A DNA stretch of 64,000 bases from 34-65-8 sp964516135 (lineage in GTDB: Bacteria > Pseudomonadota > Alphaproteobacteria > Sphingomonadales > Sphingomonadaceae): positions 78,854 through 142,853 of the forward strand of contig CAZEWN010000005.1 in NCBI GenBank assembly GCA_964516135.1, in the 5' to 3' direction. A model generated the notes under the pieces. The model made no database searches. It was not told the DNA's origin and saw only the letters and a list, made by a program, of their open reading frames with translations. The position numbers were made by a program, and so were the translations under genes. Positions 52,091 to 60,894 of this stretch are shown in pieces (the stretch's first letter is position 1; each line of letters begins with the position of its first letter).

Positions 52091-53161
52091 ATGTCGTTGC
52101 TCGAAGCCCGCAAGACCTACAAGCCCTTCGAATATCCGTGGGCCTATGAATTCTGGAAGCGGCAGCAGCAGATCCACTGGATGCCCGAGGAAGTGCCGCT
52201 GGGCGAGGATTGCCGCGACTGGGCGCAGAAGCTGTCCGATCACGAGAAGAACCTGCTCACGCAGATCTTCCGCTTCTTCACCCAGGCCGATGTCGAGGTG
52301 CAGGATTGCTACCACGACAAGTACGGCCGCGTGTTCAAGCCGACCGAGATCAAGATGATGCTGGCCGCCTTCTCCAACATGGAGACGGTCCATATCGCGG
52401 CGTACTCGCACCTGCTCGACACGATCGGGATGCCCGAAAGCGAATACGGCATGTTCCTCGAATACGAGGAGATGAAGGCCAAGCACGATTACCTGCAGCA
52501 GTTCGGCGTCGACAATGACGAGGATATCGCCCGCACGCTGGCGATGTTTGGCGGCTTCACCGAAGGGCTGCAACTGTTCGCCAGCTTCGCCATGCTGATG
52601 AACTTCCCGCGCTTCAACAAGATGAAGGGCATGGGCCAGATCGTGAGCTGGTCGGTGCGCGACGAATCGCTGCACTGCGAAGGCATCACGCGCCTGTTCC
52701 ATGAGTTCGTGCGCGAGCGCGACTGCCTGACCAGGTCGGTCAAGGAAGACATCATGGACATGTGCCAGAAGACGGTGCGGCTGGAGGACGCCTTCATCGA
52801 CTTGGCGTTCGAGCAGGGGCCGGTGCCCGGCATGACCGCCAAGGAGATCAAGCGCTACATCCGCTACATCGCCGACTGGCGCCTGGGCCAGCTTGGCCTG
52901 CCGAGCATCTACATGGTCGACGACCACCCCCTCCCCTGGCTCGCCCCGCTGCTGAACGGGGTGGAACACGCCAACTTCTTCGAAACCCGCGCGACGGAAT
53001 ACTCGAAGGCGGCAACCCGCGGCGACTGGAACACGGTGTGGGCAAGCTTCGACAACCGCCAGAAGGCGAAAGTCGGCGCGGCAGCAAACGAACCAGGCGA
53101 GGACGGCGGCGAACCGGATATGTTCGGGGATGCTGGTAGCGGGAGCGTGGCGGCGGAGTGA
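52091..53161 (+). CDS. nrdB: Ribonucleoside-diphosphate reductase, beta subunit (class Ia)
   Basis: 356 aa, ATG 52091. It makes the di-iron tyrosyl radical used by NrdA. The signature METVHIAAYSH carries the metal-ligand Glu and His and the radical Tyr in the spacing E-x2-H-x3-Y. RDESLHCEG supplies a second Glu-His pair, and TQADVEVQD the first acidic ligand. No ATP-cone is seen at its N-terminus either. It is separated from nrdA by about 1 kb of minus-strand small genes. Confidence 0.96.
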   Translation: MSLLEARKTYKPFEYPWAYEFWKRQQQIHWMPEEVPLGEDCRDWAQKLSDHEKNLLTQIFRFFTQADVEVQDCYHDKYGRVFKPTEIKMMLAAFSNMETVHIAAYSHLLDTIGMPESEYGMFLEYEEMKAKHDYLQQFGVDNDEDIARTLAMFGGFTEGLQLFASFAMLMNFPRFNKMKGMGQIVSWSVRDESLHCEGITRLFHEFVRERDCLTRSVKEDIMDMCQKTVRLEDAFIDLAFEQGPVPGMTAKEIKRYIRYIADWRLGQLGLPSIYMVDDHPLPWLAPLLNGVEHANFFETRATEYSKAATRGDWNTVWASFDNRQKAKVGAAANEPGEDGGEPDMFGDAGSGSVAAE

Positions 53162-53237
53162 TTTTCATCTGAAGCCGACCCGTTTGCTTGACCTGAACGG
53201 ATAGAGAACATAGCGATACAAGAAAGGGAGTATCGCG

Positions 53238-54200
53238 ATGCACTCAATAGAGTTTTGCGCTGGTGCCGGCGGCCAGGCGCTTGGGCTCGAGCAGGCTGGA
53301 TTTCGCCATACCGCGCTTGTGGAGATCGAGCCGGAATTTGCGAAGACGTTGAAGTTCAACCGCCCGCTTTGGGATGTGCGCGCAACCGATATGGCGCAGT
53401 TCGACGGGGCGCCATTTCGCGGTGTGGAACTTCTCACTGCTGGACTGCCCTGCCCTCCATTCTCGATCGCCGGTAAGCAGCTAGGCGAGCAAGACGAACG
53501 CAACCTGTTTCCGGCGGCAATCCGACTGATCGATGAAATTCGCCCCAAGGCCGTGATGATCGAGAACGTGCGCGGGTTCTTGTCGGCCGTGTTCGATGAC
53601 TATCGGCTGCAACTCAAGACGCAGCTCTCGAAACTGGGTTATCATACTGATTGGCGGCTCTTGAACGCCTCGGATTTCGGCGTACCGCAGCTCAGGCCGC
53701 GTGTGGTGATCGTCGCACTCAGGAAAGATTTGGTCGATGCATTCGACTGGCCGGACGTACACCCTCACAACCCGCCTACCGTCGGCGAATGTCTGAAGGA
53801 CTTGATGGCCGCGAATGGTTGGTTGGGCGCGAACCGCTGGGCCGAGCAGGCGAGCGACATCGCCCCGACATTGGTTGGCGGATCGAAGAAGCATGGTGGT
53901 CCCGACCTTGGACCCACGCGCGCGCGACGCGCTTGGGCGTCGTTGGGCGTAGAGGGCCGCAGCCTCGCCAATGAAGAGCCCGCGCGCGATTTCGTGGGGA
54001 TGCCACGGCTGACCCTTCGCATGGCAGCCCGGTTGCAAGGGTTTCCTGACGACTGGCAATTCCAAGGCACCAAGACCACGCAGTACCGGCAGATTGGCAA
54101 CGCTTTCCCCCCGCCAGTAGCAAAGGCGGTGGCGCGCAACTTGTCCGTGGCTTTGCGACTTCACCGACAGTTTGCCGTTACCGCGCCTAGGGCAGCGTGA
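53238..54200 (+). CDS. DNA cytosine-5 methyltransferase (NaeI-type modification enzyme)
   Basis: 320 aa, ATG 53238 after GGGAG. C5-MTase motifs in order: I FCAGAGGQALGLEQAG (residues 6-21), IV with the nucleophile in GLPCPPFS (Cys72, with PCPP instead of the usual PCQP), VI MIENVRGFLS, VIII QLRPRVVIVAL and X YRQIGNAFPPPVA. Base composition is less GC-rich than in neighbouring nrd genes. It overlaps the restriction gene by GTGA. Partnership with a NaeI-like nuclease suggests methylation of GCCGGC. Confidence 0.92.
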   Translation: MHSIEFCAGAGGQALGLEQAGFRHTALVEIEPEFAKTLKFNRPLWDVRATDMAQFDGAPFRGVELLTAGLPCPPFSIAGKQLGEQDERNLFPAAIRLIDEIRPKAVMIENVRGFLSAVFDDYRLQLKTQLSKLGYHTDWRLLNASDFGVPQLRPRVVIVALRKDLVDAFDWPDVHPHNPPTVGECLKDLMAANGWLGANRWAEQASDIAPTLVGGSKKHGGPDLGPTRARRAWASLGVEGRSLANEEPARDFVGMPRLTLRMAARLQGFPDDWQFQGTKTTQYRQIGNAFPPPVAKAVARNLSVALRLHRQFAVTAPRAA

Positions 54201-55090
54201 GCTTGTTTGCACATGACGGGCGAATCCCTCTTGCCAGTGATCACGTCGATTTCACTGACCTGCACCGGCTGGAATCGAACCTGATTGCAGCCGTCGGAGG
54301 CTGGGAAGCCTTCGAACAGAAGCTGCGCGGCTTTTTCCGCTCCGCCATTGACGAGGTCATCGATACCGCGCGAACCGGGCGCTACTTCTTTGCCGATCTT
54401 GAAAAGACTGAGAAGACCTACCTCGGCACCAAATTCGAAATAATCCTGCGCGATTGGCTCGACGTTCCGAAGGGCATAAAACTCGACCTGCTGATCGGGC
54501 ATGAGGAAGTCGACATCAAAACGTCGACGTCCGCCCAAAAGGGCGGCTGGATGATCCCACCCGAAGCATTTGATGAACTTTGCATACTGATAAAGGTCAG
54601 CGAAACATCCGCACGCTGCGATTTCGGGCTAGTTCGGGCACGGCAGGCGTATCTTCGCGGCGGCAGAAACCGAGATGCAAAAACTGGCCTATCAGCCGAT
54701 GGGCAGCGCAACATCTGGTGGATGACCAGGGGGTTTTCCTACACGCCGAATTTCTGGGCGCACACGACTGCTGCCGATCGCGCCGAAATCATGCAAGGCG
54801 GTGGCACGCAGCGGATCGCCACACTGTTCGAGAAGTTCCAGGAAGTGCCGATATCACGTGTTCAGATCGAGGCGGTCGCCGCGCAAGACGATTTCATGAA
54901 GCGGATCAGGCGCAATAGCGGCGCGCGCGACGTGTTGGCCCCCAAAGGAATTGCGATCCTTTATTCGGAAAACGATGCCTTGCTGATGCGCCAGCTCGGA
55001 CTGATGTTCGGGAAGCGGGAGTTTATCTCGTATTCTCCAAAGAATCCGGACGAAGCCCGGCTGCTACGGGCCGCAAACCATATCGATTAG
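54197..55090 (+). CDS. NaeI-family type IIE restriction endonuclease
   Basis: 297 aa, GTG at 54197 coupled to the methyltransferase stop. The Endo domain shows KFEII (Glu81), LDLLIGHEEVDIKTS (Asp97, Asp106, Lys108). The spacing 16-9-2 equals the catalytic Glu70, Asp86, Asp95, Lys97 of NaeI as I recall them. The C-terminal half (about 165-297) corresponds to the Topo/effector domain. The segment EVIDTARTGR aligns with the ligase-like motif of NaeI. Expected site GCCGGC, cleavage requiring two sites; this is an extrapolation. Confidence 0.85.
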   Translation: MSLFAHDGRIPLASDHVDFTDLHRLESNLIAAVGGWEAFEQKLRGFFRSAIDEVIDTARTGRYFFADLEKTEKTYLGTKFEIILRDWLDVPKGIKLDLLIGHEEVDIKTSTSAQKGGWMIPPEAFDELCILIKVSETSARCDFGLVRARQAYLRGGRNRDAKTGLSADGQRNIWWMTRGFSYTPNFWAHTTAADRAEIMQGGGTQRIATLFEKFQEVPISRVQIEAVAAQDDFMKRIRRNSGARDVLAPKGIAILYSENDALLMRQLGLMFGKREFISYSPKNPDEARLLRAANHID

Positions 55091-55183
55091 TGGAATTGAC
55101 GACGGTTAGCCCAATCTCATCGGCTTCGGATCAGTCTGCTTCGCTCTGGCTTGCTTGATAGCTTTGCTGTGTCATCATCGGGT

Positions 55184-55375
55184 ATGGCTGAGCCTCAGGA
55201 AGAACCACGCGTCCGTATCGTCTGCGAAACCTGCGGTTCAACCGACGTTTCCCGCGATGCCTGGGGCGATTGGGACGCCAATACGCAGCAATGGGCACTG
55301 CGGTGCGTGTTCGACTATGCCCATTGCCACGCCTGCGATGGCGAGACGCGGTTGGCAGAGGTCGCGATGGATTAG
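55184..55375 (+). CDS. Small zinc-ribbon-like protein
   Basis: 63 aa from ATG 55184; a TTG start at 55151 would add 11 residues. CETCGS near the N-terminus and HCHACDG near the C-terminus give two CxxC pairs, with DAWGDWDANTQQW between. Proteins of this type occur in mobile or accessory regions of sphingomonads next to restriction or transfer genes. Function unknown. Confidence 0.6.
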   Translation: MAEPQEEPRVRIVCETCGSTDVSRDAWGDWDANTQQWALRCVFDYAHCHACDGETRLAEVAMD

Positions 55376-55696
55376 CTTCGCTTCGCTTCGCGTCGTGGCG
55401 GGGAACAAGTTTATTCGCGCACTAAGCCAACAAGCCACGAAGATGGCATGCCCGACACCGGCGTTGGTGGCTGGCTGGTCCGCTGCAGAGCGGATGGGTG
55501 CCGCGAGCGACAACCCCTTCGTGGCTTAGTGCCTTAGTGCGAACCCCAGCAACCTCGCCGGTACGGAACGATCGACCGCGCACCGGGTCACCGCGCGGAC
55601 GGGCTGCTCCGCGCCGAGGCGGGGGCAGGCTAGCGCACCCCGCGCCCTGCCTCAAACCAATTTCCTACACGCGGCAAGTGTGCTCCATCCTGCGGG
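55376..55696. other. Intergenic region with compound inverted repeat
   Basis: About 320 nt without a gene. Holds the inverted repeat at 55418-55541. The rest (55542-55696) is GC-rich and featureless. Confidence 0.55.
55418..55541. repeat. Compound palindromic (REP-like) element
   Basis: Outer arms CGCACTAAG (55418-55426) and CTTAGTGCG (55533-55541); inner arms AAGCCACGAAG (55432-55442) and CTTCGTGGCTT (55517-55527), all perfect. About 74 nt of loop holds no gene. Motifs of the 'cttcgtggctt / ttagtgcg' type recur as extragenic repeats in sphingomonads, to my recollection. Confidence 0.6.
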
Positions 55697-56149
55697 ATGA
55701 AGCTCTATTCCCCGCCCTCGCCGCACGCGCGCCGCGCGCCGCGCCGTATCCCTGCCTTCCACCCCGTGCCGCTCGCGCCGCGCGCCGATGGGTGGACGCC
55801 GCTGCGGCAGGGGCAGTTCATCGGCTGGCTGGCGCAGACGCGCTCGGTCGCGGCGGCGTGCCGCAAGGTTTCGATGGGGCGCGAGAGTGCCTATCGCCTG
55901 CGGAAGCGGCCCGGCGCGGCGGGCTTTGCCGCGGCGTGGGACGCGGCGCTGGGGATCGCGCACGAGCCGGTCGACCTCTCCAGTGCGAAGTCCACAGGCC
56001 TGGCCGCCGGGTATCGCAGCGAGGCGGGCCTGCTGCGGGTGGTTCTCCATGCCGGGCGATATGTCACAACCCTTTGCAAACCCGACAACAATGCCCTGCT
56101 CCAGCACCTCGCCCAGCTCGACCGCGCGACGCGGGAAATCATCAGTTGA
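55697..56149 (+). CDS. Conserved hypothetical protein with HTH-like segment
   Basis: 150 aa, ATG 55697. A basic, proline-rich N-terminus is followed by GQFIGWLAQTRSVAAACRKV and GRESAYRLRKRPGAAGFAAAWDAAL (about 39-83), which look like a helix-turn-helix of the type found in terminase small subunits or transposase-like regulators. The C-terminal half is helical. Similar proteins occur singly in many sphingomonad genomes; role unknown. Confidence 0.7.
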   Translation: MKLYSPPSPHARRAPRRIPAFHPVPLAPRADGWTPLRQGQFIGWLAQTRSVAAACRKVSMGRESAYRLRKRPGAAGFAAAWDAALGIAHEPVDLSSAKSTGLAAGYRSEAGLLRVVLHAGRYVTTLCKPDNNALLQHLAQLDRATREIIS

Positions 56150-56211
56150 GCGCTAAGGTCACACTTTTTCAAAACCGGTCGAGCGTGACACGCCGCGCGG
56201 CGCTCTGGCCG

Positions 56212-56847
56212 CTATTCGTGCCCCCACGGCGCGGGCGGGCGCGCGATCGGGCGGGTCAGGTCGAAGCGGACGTGGAAGTTGCGCGCATTGGGCGGGTCGC
56301 GCATCAGGCGGTAGGAATAGGCCGCTTGCCGCGTGCCCGCCGGGTCGACCTCCACCCGCCACACGTTGGCGAGTGAGGCGGTCAACCCCTCGCGCCGGAA
56401 CAGCGCGATGCTCTCCGCATCGACCGGGAACTCCTGCGCGGTGGGCAGGCCCGGCGCGGCGGTGTCGCCGCCGTACATGGTCGTCGCGTCGTGGCTGCCG
56501 TCCGCGTGCCGATGGTCGTGCTTGAGGCGCAGGCTCCCGGGGCTCGCGGCTCCGGTGCGGGTGAAGACCCAGGTGCGGCTGCGGTCCCAGGTGCCATCGG
56601 CGCGCTGGATGTGGAACGGCACCTCGATCCGATCCGCCGAGCATTTGCGCACGTGCATCGCCATGGCGGCGCCGCGCATGTCCGCGTCGGCGGCCTCGTT
56701 GCTGACCATGCGCCCGGCGTAGGCCTTGCCGCAGTGGCTGGCGAGCGCGGCCCAGAACTGGTCCTGCGGGGCCGGGGATGCGGGCGCGGTGGTGGCGCAG
56801 GCGGCGAGCGGCAGCGTGAGCGCGGCGGCAAGGAGGGTGCGGTTCAT
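56212..56847 (-). CDS. Putative lipoprotein of unknown function
   Basis: 211 aa from ATG 56847. Lipobox LPLAACATT (Cys17), so it is probably lipid-anchored. The mature part is alpha/beta with FHIQRADGTWDRSRTW, RLKHDHRHADGS and FPVDAESIALFRREGL; no enzymatic motif recognised. Ribosome site is unclear. It is divergent from the zinc-finger gene at 56956. Confidence 0.7.
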   Translation of the reverse strand: MNRTLLAAALTLPLAACATTAPASPAPQDQFWAALASHCGKAYAGRMVSNEAADADMRGAAMAMHVRKCSADRIEVPFHIQRADGTWDRSRTWVFTRTGAASPGSLRLKHDHRHADGSHDATTMYGGDTAAPGLPTAQEFPVDAESIALFRREGLTASLANVWRVEVDPAGTRQAAYSYRLMRDPPNARNFHVRFDLTRPIARPPAPWGHE

Positions 56848-56955
56848 CTGCCCCCGCTGCCAGCACCGGGCAGCGCGCGCAACCGCTACCTTGCGGCGCG
56901 TGACCGCCTGCCCCATCTGTGCGCCGAGGGCGGAACGAGAGAGGACCTGCCAACG

Positions 56956-57249
56956 ATGCGTACCCAAGCCGAAGTCGCCGCGATGAACTGCCCGGTGTGC
57001 CGCGTGCCGCTCGCCATGAGCGACCGCCAGGGCATCGAGATCGACTATTGCCCGCAGTGCCGCGGCGTGTGGCTCGACCGGGGGGAACTCGACAAGATCA
57101 TCGAACGCAGCGTGCCGCAATCCGCCCCCCCGCCGCGCCAGGCGCCCAGCTACGCCCAGCACGGCGGGCAGGCGCATTCGGGCTACGGCCACGGCTATGG
57201 CAAGCCGCACAAGCGCCGGAAAAGCTTCTTCGAGGAACTGTTCGACTGA
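56956..57249 (+). CDS. zf-TFIIB-type zinc-finger protein
   Basis: 97 aa. ATG 56956; ATG 56983 is possible. NCPVCRVPLAMSDRQGIEIDYCPQCRGVWLDRGELDK has the CxxC...CxxC zinc knuckle of the TFIIB-type (DUF/YjaZ-like small protein) family. The C-terminal tail is rich in Gly, His, Tyr and Pro (about 60-85) and ends in basic KRRKSFFEELFD. Possibly membrane- or nucleic-acid-associated; unknown role. Confidence 0.85.
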   Translation: MRTQAEVAAMNCPVCRVPLAMSDRQGIEIDYCPQCRGVWLDRGELDKIIERSVPQSAPPPRQAPSYAQHGGQAHSGYGHGYGKPHKRRKSFFEELFD

Positions 57250-57275
57250 CGCCCGCGGGTGGTGCGGGCGAGCCG

Positions 57276-57791
57276 TCAGGCGCCGCACCAGTCGCGCGAA
57301 CCGTCACGGCGGCCAAGGCCGCGCTCGATCATCGTCTCCGCCAGCCGTTCCTGCCCCGCCGCATCGTCGCGCCGCGCCGCGCGCAGCTCGCGGCCATACG
57401 GGTCGCGCGGCGGATCGGCCCCGCCATCGAGTGCAAACGCACCGCGGCCCAGCCAGTCGGCCAGAGCATCGCGGGCGAGCAGCGCCAGCCGCCGCTCCGC
57501 CTCGCACTGCCCGGCCAGTTCAGGCGCGTCGTATCCGGTCAGCCGCACGCGCTGTCCGCCGAGCATGATCGTGTCACCATCGACCACGCAATTCGCCGCG
57601 CGCCCTTGGCCACAGATCGCGAAGCGCGCATCGACCACCTGCCACTCGCCGCCCATGCCCGGCCAGCGCGCGAGCAGCGCGGCCGCCGCCAGCACCATGC
57701 CCAGCCCCAGCCACCACCGCCACGCGCGCCACCAGGCCGCGCGGCGGCGGCGGGCATTCCAGGCGGCATCGAAGCGGGGGGCGCGAACCAT
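57276..57791 (-). CDS. Membrane-anchored thermonuclease-like (SNase) protein
   Basis: 171 aa from ATG 57791. One N-terminal membrane helix (WWLGLGMVLAAAALLA), then an SNase fold: VVDGDTIMLGGQRVRLTGYDAPE (the DGDTI...L.G.D.PE signature), and RDPYGRELR with the catalytic-type Arg. Shorter than staphylococcal nuclease. Possibly periplasmic nuclease; activity unproven. It converges on the zinc-finger gene. Confidence 0.83.
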   Translation of the reverse strand: MVRAPRFDAAWNARRRRAAWWRAWRWWLGLGMVLAAAALLARWPGMGGEWQVVDARFAICGQGRAANCVVDGDTIMLGGQRVRLTGYDAPELAGQCEAERRLALLARDALADWLGRGAFALDGGADPPRDPYGRELRAARRDDAAGQERLAETMIERGLGRRDGSRDWCGA

Positions 57792-57891
57792 CGCCGCCCG
57801 GCCTAGCCGCATGGCACCAGCCGGGGCAATTGCGCTTTCCTACACGCTCCCCAGCCGTTAGGGGCGCAGCCGTAACGGACGGGAACGGGCG

Positions 57892-58815
57892 ATGACGAAC
57901 CGCGACGACATGGCAACAGGCCAGGAGTCTTTGGCAAAGGCCGAAGTGCTGATCGAGGCGCTGCCCTATTTCCAGCGCTACGCCGGGCGCACCTTCGTGG
58001 TGAAATACGGCGGCCACGCCATGGGCGACCCCGAGGCCGCGCGTGATTTCGCCGAGGACGTTGTGCTGCTGCGCGCCGTCGGAATAAATCCCGTGGTCGT
58101 CCACGGTGGCGGCCCGCAGATCGGCGCGATGCTCAAGAAGCTGGGCGTGGAAAGCACTTTTGTCGACGGGCTTCGGGTGACCGACAGGGAAACCGCGCAA
58201 GTCGCCGAGATGGTCCTGTCGGGTGCGATCAACAAGGAACTGGTTGGCTGGATCGCGCAGGCGGGCGGCCGGGCGATCGGCGTTTCTGGCAAGGACGGCG
58301 GGCTCGTCACCGCCACGAAAGTCACCCGCACCACGCGCGATCCCGACAGCAATATCGAGCAGGCAGTGGACCTGGGCTTCGTCGGCGAACCCGCCAAGAT
58401 CGACACCACTCTGATCGATACCGCCGTCGCCGCGGGGATGATCCCGGTAATCGCGCCCATCGGTGCGGGCGAGGATGGCGCGACCTACAATATCAACGCC
58501 GATACCATGGCCGGCGCGATCGCCGCGGCATTGGGGGCGGCGCGGCTGTTCCTGCTGACCGATGTTGCTGGAGTGCTCGACAAGACCGGCACGCTGCTGA
58601 CCGACCTGTCCCCCGCCGACATCGACCGGCTCAAGGCCGATGGCACCATCAGCGGCGGGATGATCCCCAAGCTGGAAACCTGCGTTCACGCCGTCGAGGC
58701 GGGGTGCGAGGCGGCGGTGGTGCTCGATGGCCGGGTGCCGCACGCGATGCTGCTCGAATTCTTCACCGCGCGCGGCGCGGGAACGCTGATCCGCTCCCAT
58801 GGCGAAGCGTCTTAA
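57892..58815 (+). CDS. argB: Acetylglutamate kinase
   Basis: 307 aa. Phosphorylates N-acetylglutamate, second step of arginine synthesis. Motifs: FVVKYGGHAM, VVHGGGPQI, SGKDGGL, and the C-terminal GGMIPKLETC and EFFTARGAGTLI. ATG 57892; ATG 57910 is possible. Followed by yggT and folD on the same strand, which I recall as a common order in the order Sphingomonadales. Confidence 0.96.
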   Translation: MTNRDDMATGQESLAKAEVLIEALPYFQRYAGRTFVVKYGGHAMGDPEAARDFAEDVVLLRAVGINPVVVHGGGPQIGAMLKKLGVESTFVDGLRVTDRETAQVAEMVLSGAINKELVGWIAQAGGRAIGVSGKDGGLVTATKVTRTTRDPDSNIEQAVDLGFVGEPAKIDTTLIDTAVAAGMIPVIAPIGAGEDGATYNINADTMAGAIAAALGAARLFLLTDVAGVLDKTGTLLTDLSPADIDRLKADGTISGGMIPKLETCVHAVEAGCEAAVVLDGRVPHAMLLEFFTARGAGTLIRSHGEAS

Positions 58816-58884
58816 TCCATTGATACACTCTTCGGCTCTCGGCTAAGACCGCGGCTGACAACGCCTAGCGAAAGGGCCCGCCTA

Positions 58885-59169
58885 GTGATCGTGCTGATCG
58901 ACATCCTCGCCATGATCACCAACGTGATCGTCATGCTGGTGATCATCCAGTTCATCATCGGGCTGCTGTTCGCGTTCAACGTCGTCAATTCCAGCAACGA
59001 CTTCCTGCAGCAGGTCTATCGCTCGATCAATGCCTTGATGGAGCCGATCCTGGCACCGATCCGGCGCATCCTGCCCAACACCGGAGCGATCGATTTCTCG
59101 CCGCTGGTCCTCATAATCGTGCTGCAGATCCTGATCCGGGTTCTCTATTCGGTCGCTTACGGCGCCTGA
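58885..59169 (+). CDS. YggT family membrane protein
   Basis: 94 aa, GTG 58885. Two membrane segments (about residues 3-32 and 70-92) around SINALMEPILAPIRRILPNTGAIDFSPL, the family signature. YggT proteins are thought to act in cell-envelope organisation or ion homeostasis. Its TGA overlaps the folD ATG (TGATG). Confidence 0.87.
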   Translation: MIVLIDILAMITNVIVMLVIIQFIIGLLFAFNVVNSSNDFLQQVYRSINALMEPILAPIRRILPNTGAIDFSPLVLIIVLQILIRVLYSVAYGA

Positions 59170-60062
59170 TGACTGCGACGCTCATCGACGGCAAGGCGTT
59201 CGCCGCGCGGTTGCGCGAACGTGTGGGCGCGCACGCCGCGACGTTCGAAGCGGCTGCCGGGCGCAAGGCGGGCCTCGCGGTCGTATTGGTTGGCGACGAT
59301 GCGGCGAGCCAGGTCTACGTCGGCGCCAAGCACAAGGCGACGGTCGCGGCAGGCATGGCGAGCTTCGAGCATCGCCTGCCCGCCAACACCCCGGACCGCG
59401 ATCTGCTGGCGTTGGTCGAACGGCTCAACGCCGACCCGGCGGTCGATGGCATCCTCGTCCAGCTGCCGCTGCCCGCCCACCTCGATGAACAGGCGGTGAT
59501 CGCGGCAATCGCGCCCGGCAAGGACGTGGACGGGTTTCACGTCGCCAATGCGGGTCGGCTGGCAGTGGGACAGGACGGCTTCGTGCCGTGCACGCCACTG
59601 GGCTGCCTGATGCTGCTGCACGACCTCCACGGCGACCTGTCGGGGATGGAAGCGGTGGTGATCGGCCGCTCCAACATTGTCGGCAAGCCGATGGCGCAAC
59701 TGTTGCTGGCTGCAAATGCAACGGTCACGATCGCGCACAGTCGCACGCGGGACCTGGCCGATGTGGTTCGCCGCGCGGATATCGTCGTGGCCGCGGTGGG
59801 CCGGGCGGAGATGGTTGCCGGCGACTGGATCAAGCCCGGCGCGACGGTGATCGATGTCGGCATCAACCGCCTGCCGCCCGCCGCGGGCGAGGCCAAGGGG
59901 CGGCTCGTCGGCGATGTCGACTTCGCCAGTGCCAGTGCGGTCGCGGGCGCAATCACGCCGGTGCCGGGCGGGGTGGGACCGATGACGATCGCGGTGTTGC
60001 TGCGAAATACTTTGGTCGCGGCGCATCGCAATGCGGGGCTGGCAGTCCCCGACAACCTCTAG
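59169..60062 (+). CDS. folD: Methylenetetrahydrofolate dehydrogenase/cyclohydrolase
   Basis: 297 aa. Interconverts methylene-, methenyl- and formyl-THF with NADP. Motifs: YVGAKHKATVAAGM (catalytic Lys within), VQLPLPAHLD, GKDVDGF, GRSNIVGKPMAQLLL, and PVPGGVGPMTIAVLLRNT near the end. Start overlaps the yggT stop. Confidence 0.96.
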   Translation: MTATLIDGKAFAARLRERVGAHAATFEAAAGRKAGLAVVLVGDDAASQVYVGAKHKATVAAGMASFEHRLPANTPDRDLLALVERLNADPAVDGILVQLPLPAHLDEQAVIAAIAPGKDVDGFHVANAGRLAVGQDGFVPCTPLGCLMLLHDLHGDLSGMEAVVIGRSNIVGKPMAQLLLAANATVTIAHSRTRDLADVVRRADIVVAAVGRAEMVAGDWIKPGATVIDVGINRLPPAAGEAKGRLVGDVDFASASAVAGAITPVPGGVGPMTIAVLLRNTLVAAHRNAGLAVPDNL

Positions 60063-60122
60063 CAAGCCCGCATTTCGCAACCGCCCTTCGACAATCCCGC
60101 TGCAAACAGTTAGGAATCGGCG

Positions 60123-60878
60123 ATGCTCATCAGAACGGTCGCCACCCTCACCCTTGCCGCCCTCGTTGCAGCATGCGCTTCCGGCCCGCCGCGCACCCCG
60201 CGCGCGGTGATCGACCGGGCACTGGCGACCGCGCCGGGCGCCGCGCAGCCGAGCAGGATCGTCGCGGCCGAGATCGCCTTCGCCCGGGCCGCGCGCGAGA
60301 ATGGGCAGTGGACCGCGTTTCGCGCGACGCTCGCGCCGGGCGCGCTCCTCCACGGCCGCGATGGGCCCTTCCCCGCCGAAGCCTGGCTTGCACGGCAAGC
60401 AGACCCAGCCCAGTCGGTTGCCTGGGCACCGCGGGCGGTGTGGATGAGCTGCGATGGCAAGCTTGCGGTCACGCGCGGCCGCCTGCGCGAACCGGACGGC
60501 CGCGTCGGCACCTTCGCCACCGTGTGGCAGCAACAGACCGACGGCGGCTATCGCTGGGTCTACGACATAGGCGCCCTGGACGATCCGCAGCCGCCGCCCA
60601 GTCGCCAGCCGGAAGGAGACGAGATCCTGGTCGTGGCAGAGGAGCTGATCCAGGGCCACGTGGCCGATTGCCCGCCGCGCGGTACCGCCGTGCCGGTGCC
60701 AGCCGTGCTTGACGCCACGCCCGCACGCCACGACGGCGGCCGCTCGCCCGATGGCACGCTTGCCTGGCGGTGGGAGCACCGGCCCGATGGGACGCGCAGG
60801 ATCGTCGTGCAGTTATGGCGCGACGGCGCCTGGCAGCAGGCGATGTCGCAGGATTGGCCGCCCAGCGCGGCGAACTGA
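60123..60878 (+). CDS. Putative lipoprotein with SnoaL/NTF2-like layout
   Basis: 251 aa. Lipobox ALVAACASG (Cys18). The region 45-150 (AAEIAFARAARENGQWTAFRATL, then DGPFPAEAWL, and WMSCDGKLAVTRGRL, VGTFATVWQQQ) resembles the DUF4440/NTF2 fold. Function unknown. Precedes marC by 16 nt. Confidence 0.72.
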   Translation: MLIRTVATLTLAALVAACASGPPRTPRAVIDRALATAPGAAQPSRIVAAEIAFARAARENGQWTAFRATLAPGALLHGRDGPFPAEAWLARQADPAQSVAWAPRAVWMSCDGKLAVTRGRLREPDGRVGTFATVWQQQTDGGYRWVYDIGALDDPQPPPSRQPEGDEILVVAEELIQGHVADCPPRGTAVPVPAVLDATPARHDGGRSPDGTLAWRWEHRPDGTRRIVVQLWRDGAWQQAMSQDWPPSAAN

Positions 60879-60894
60879 CCGGAGCGGCCCGCCT

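Noticed and set aside
53238..55090. Using GCCGGC occurrence in this window as evidence for specificity
   Set aside because: Sites are present by chance in GC-rich DNA; without methylation data their presence proves nothing.
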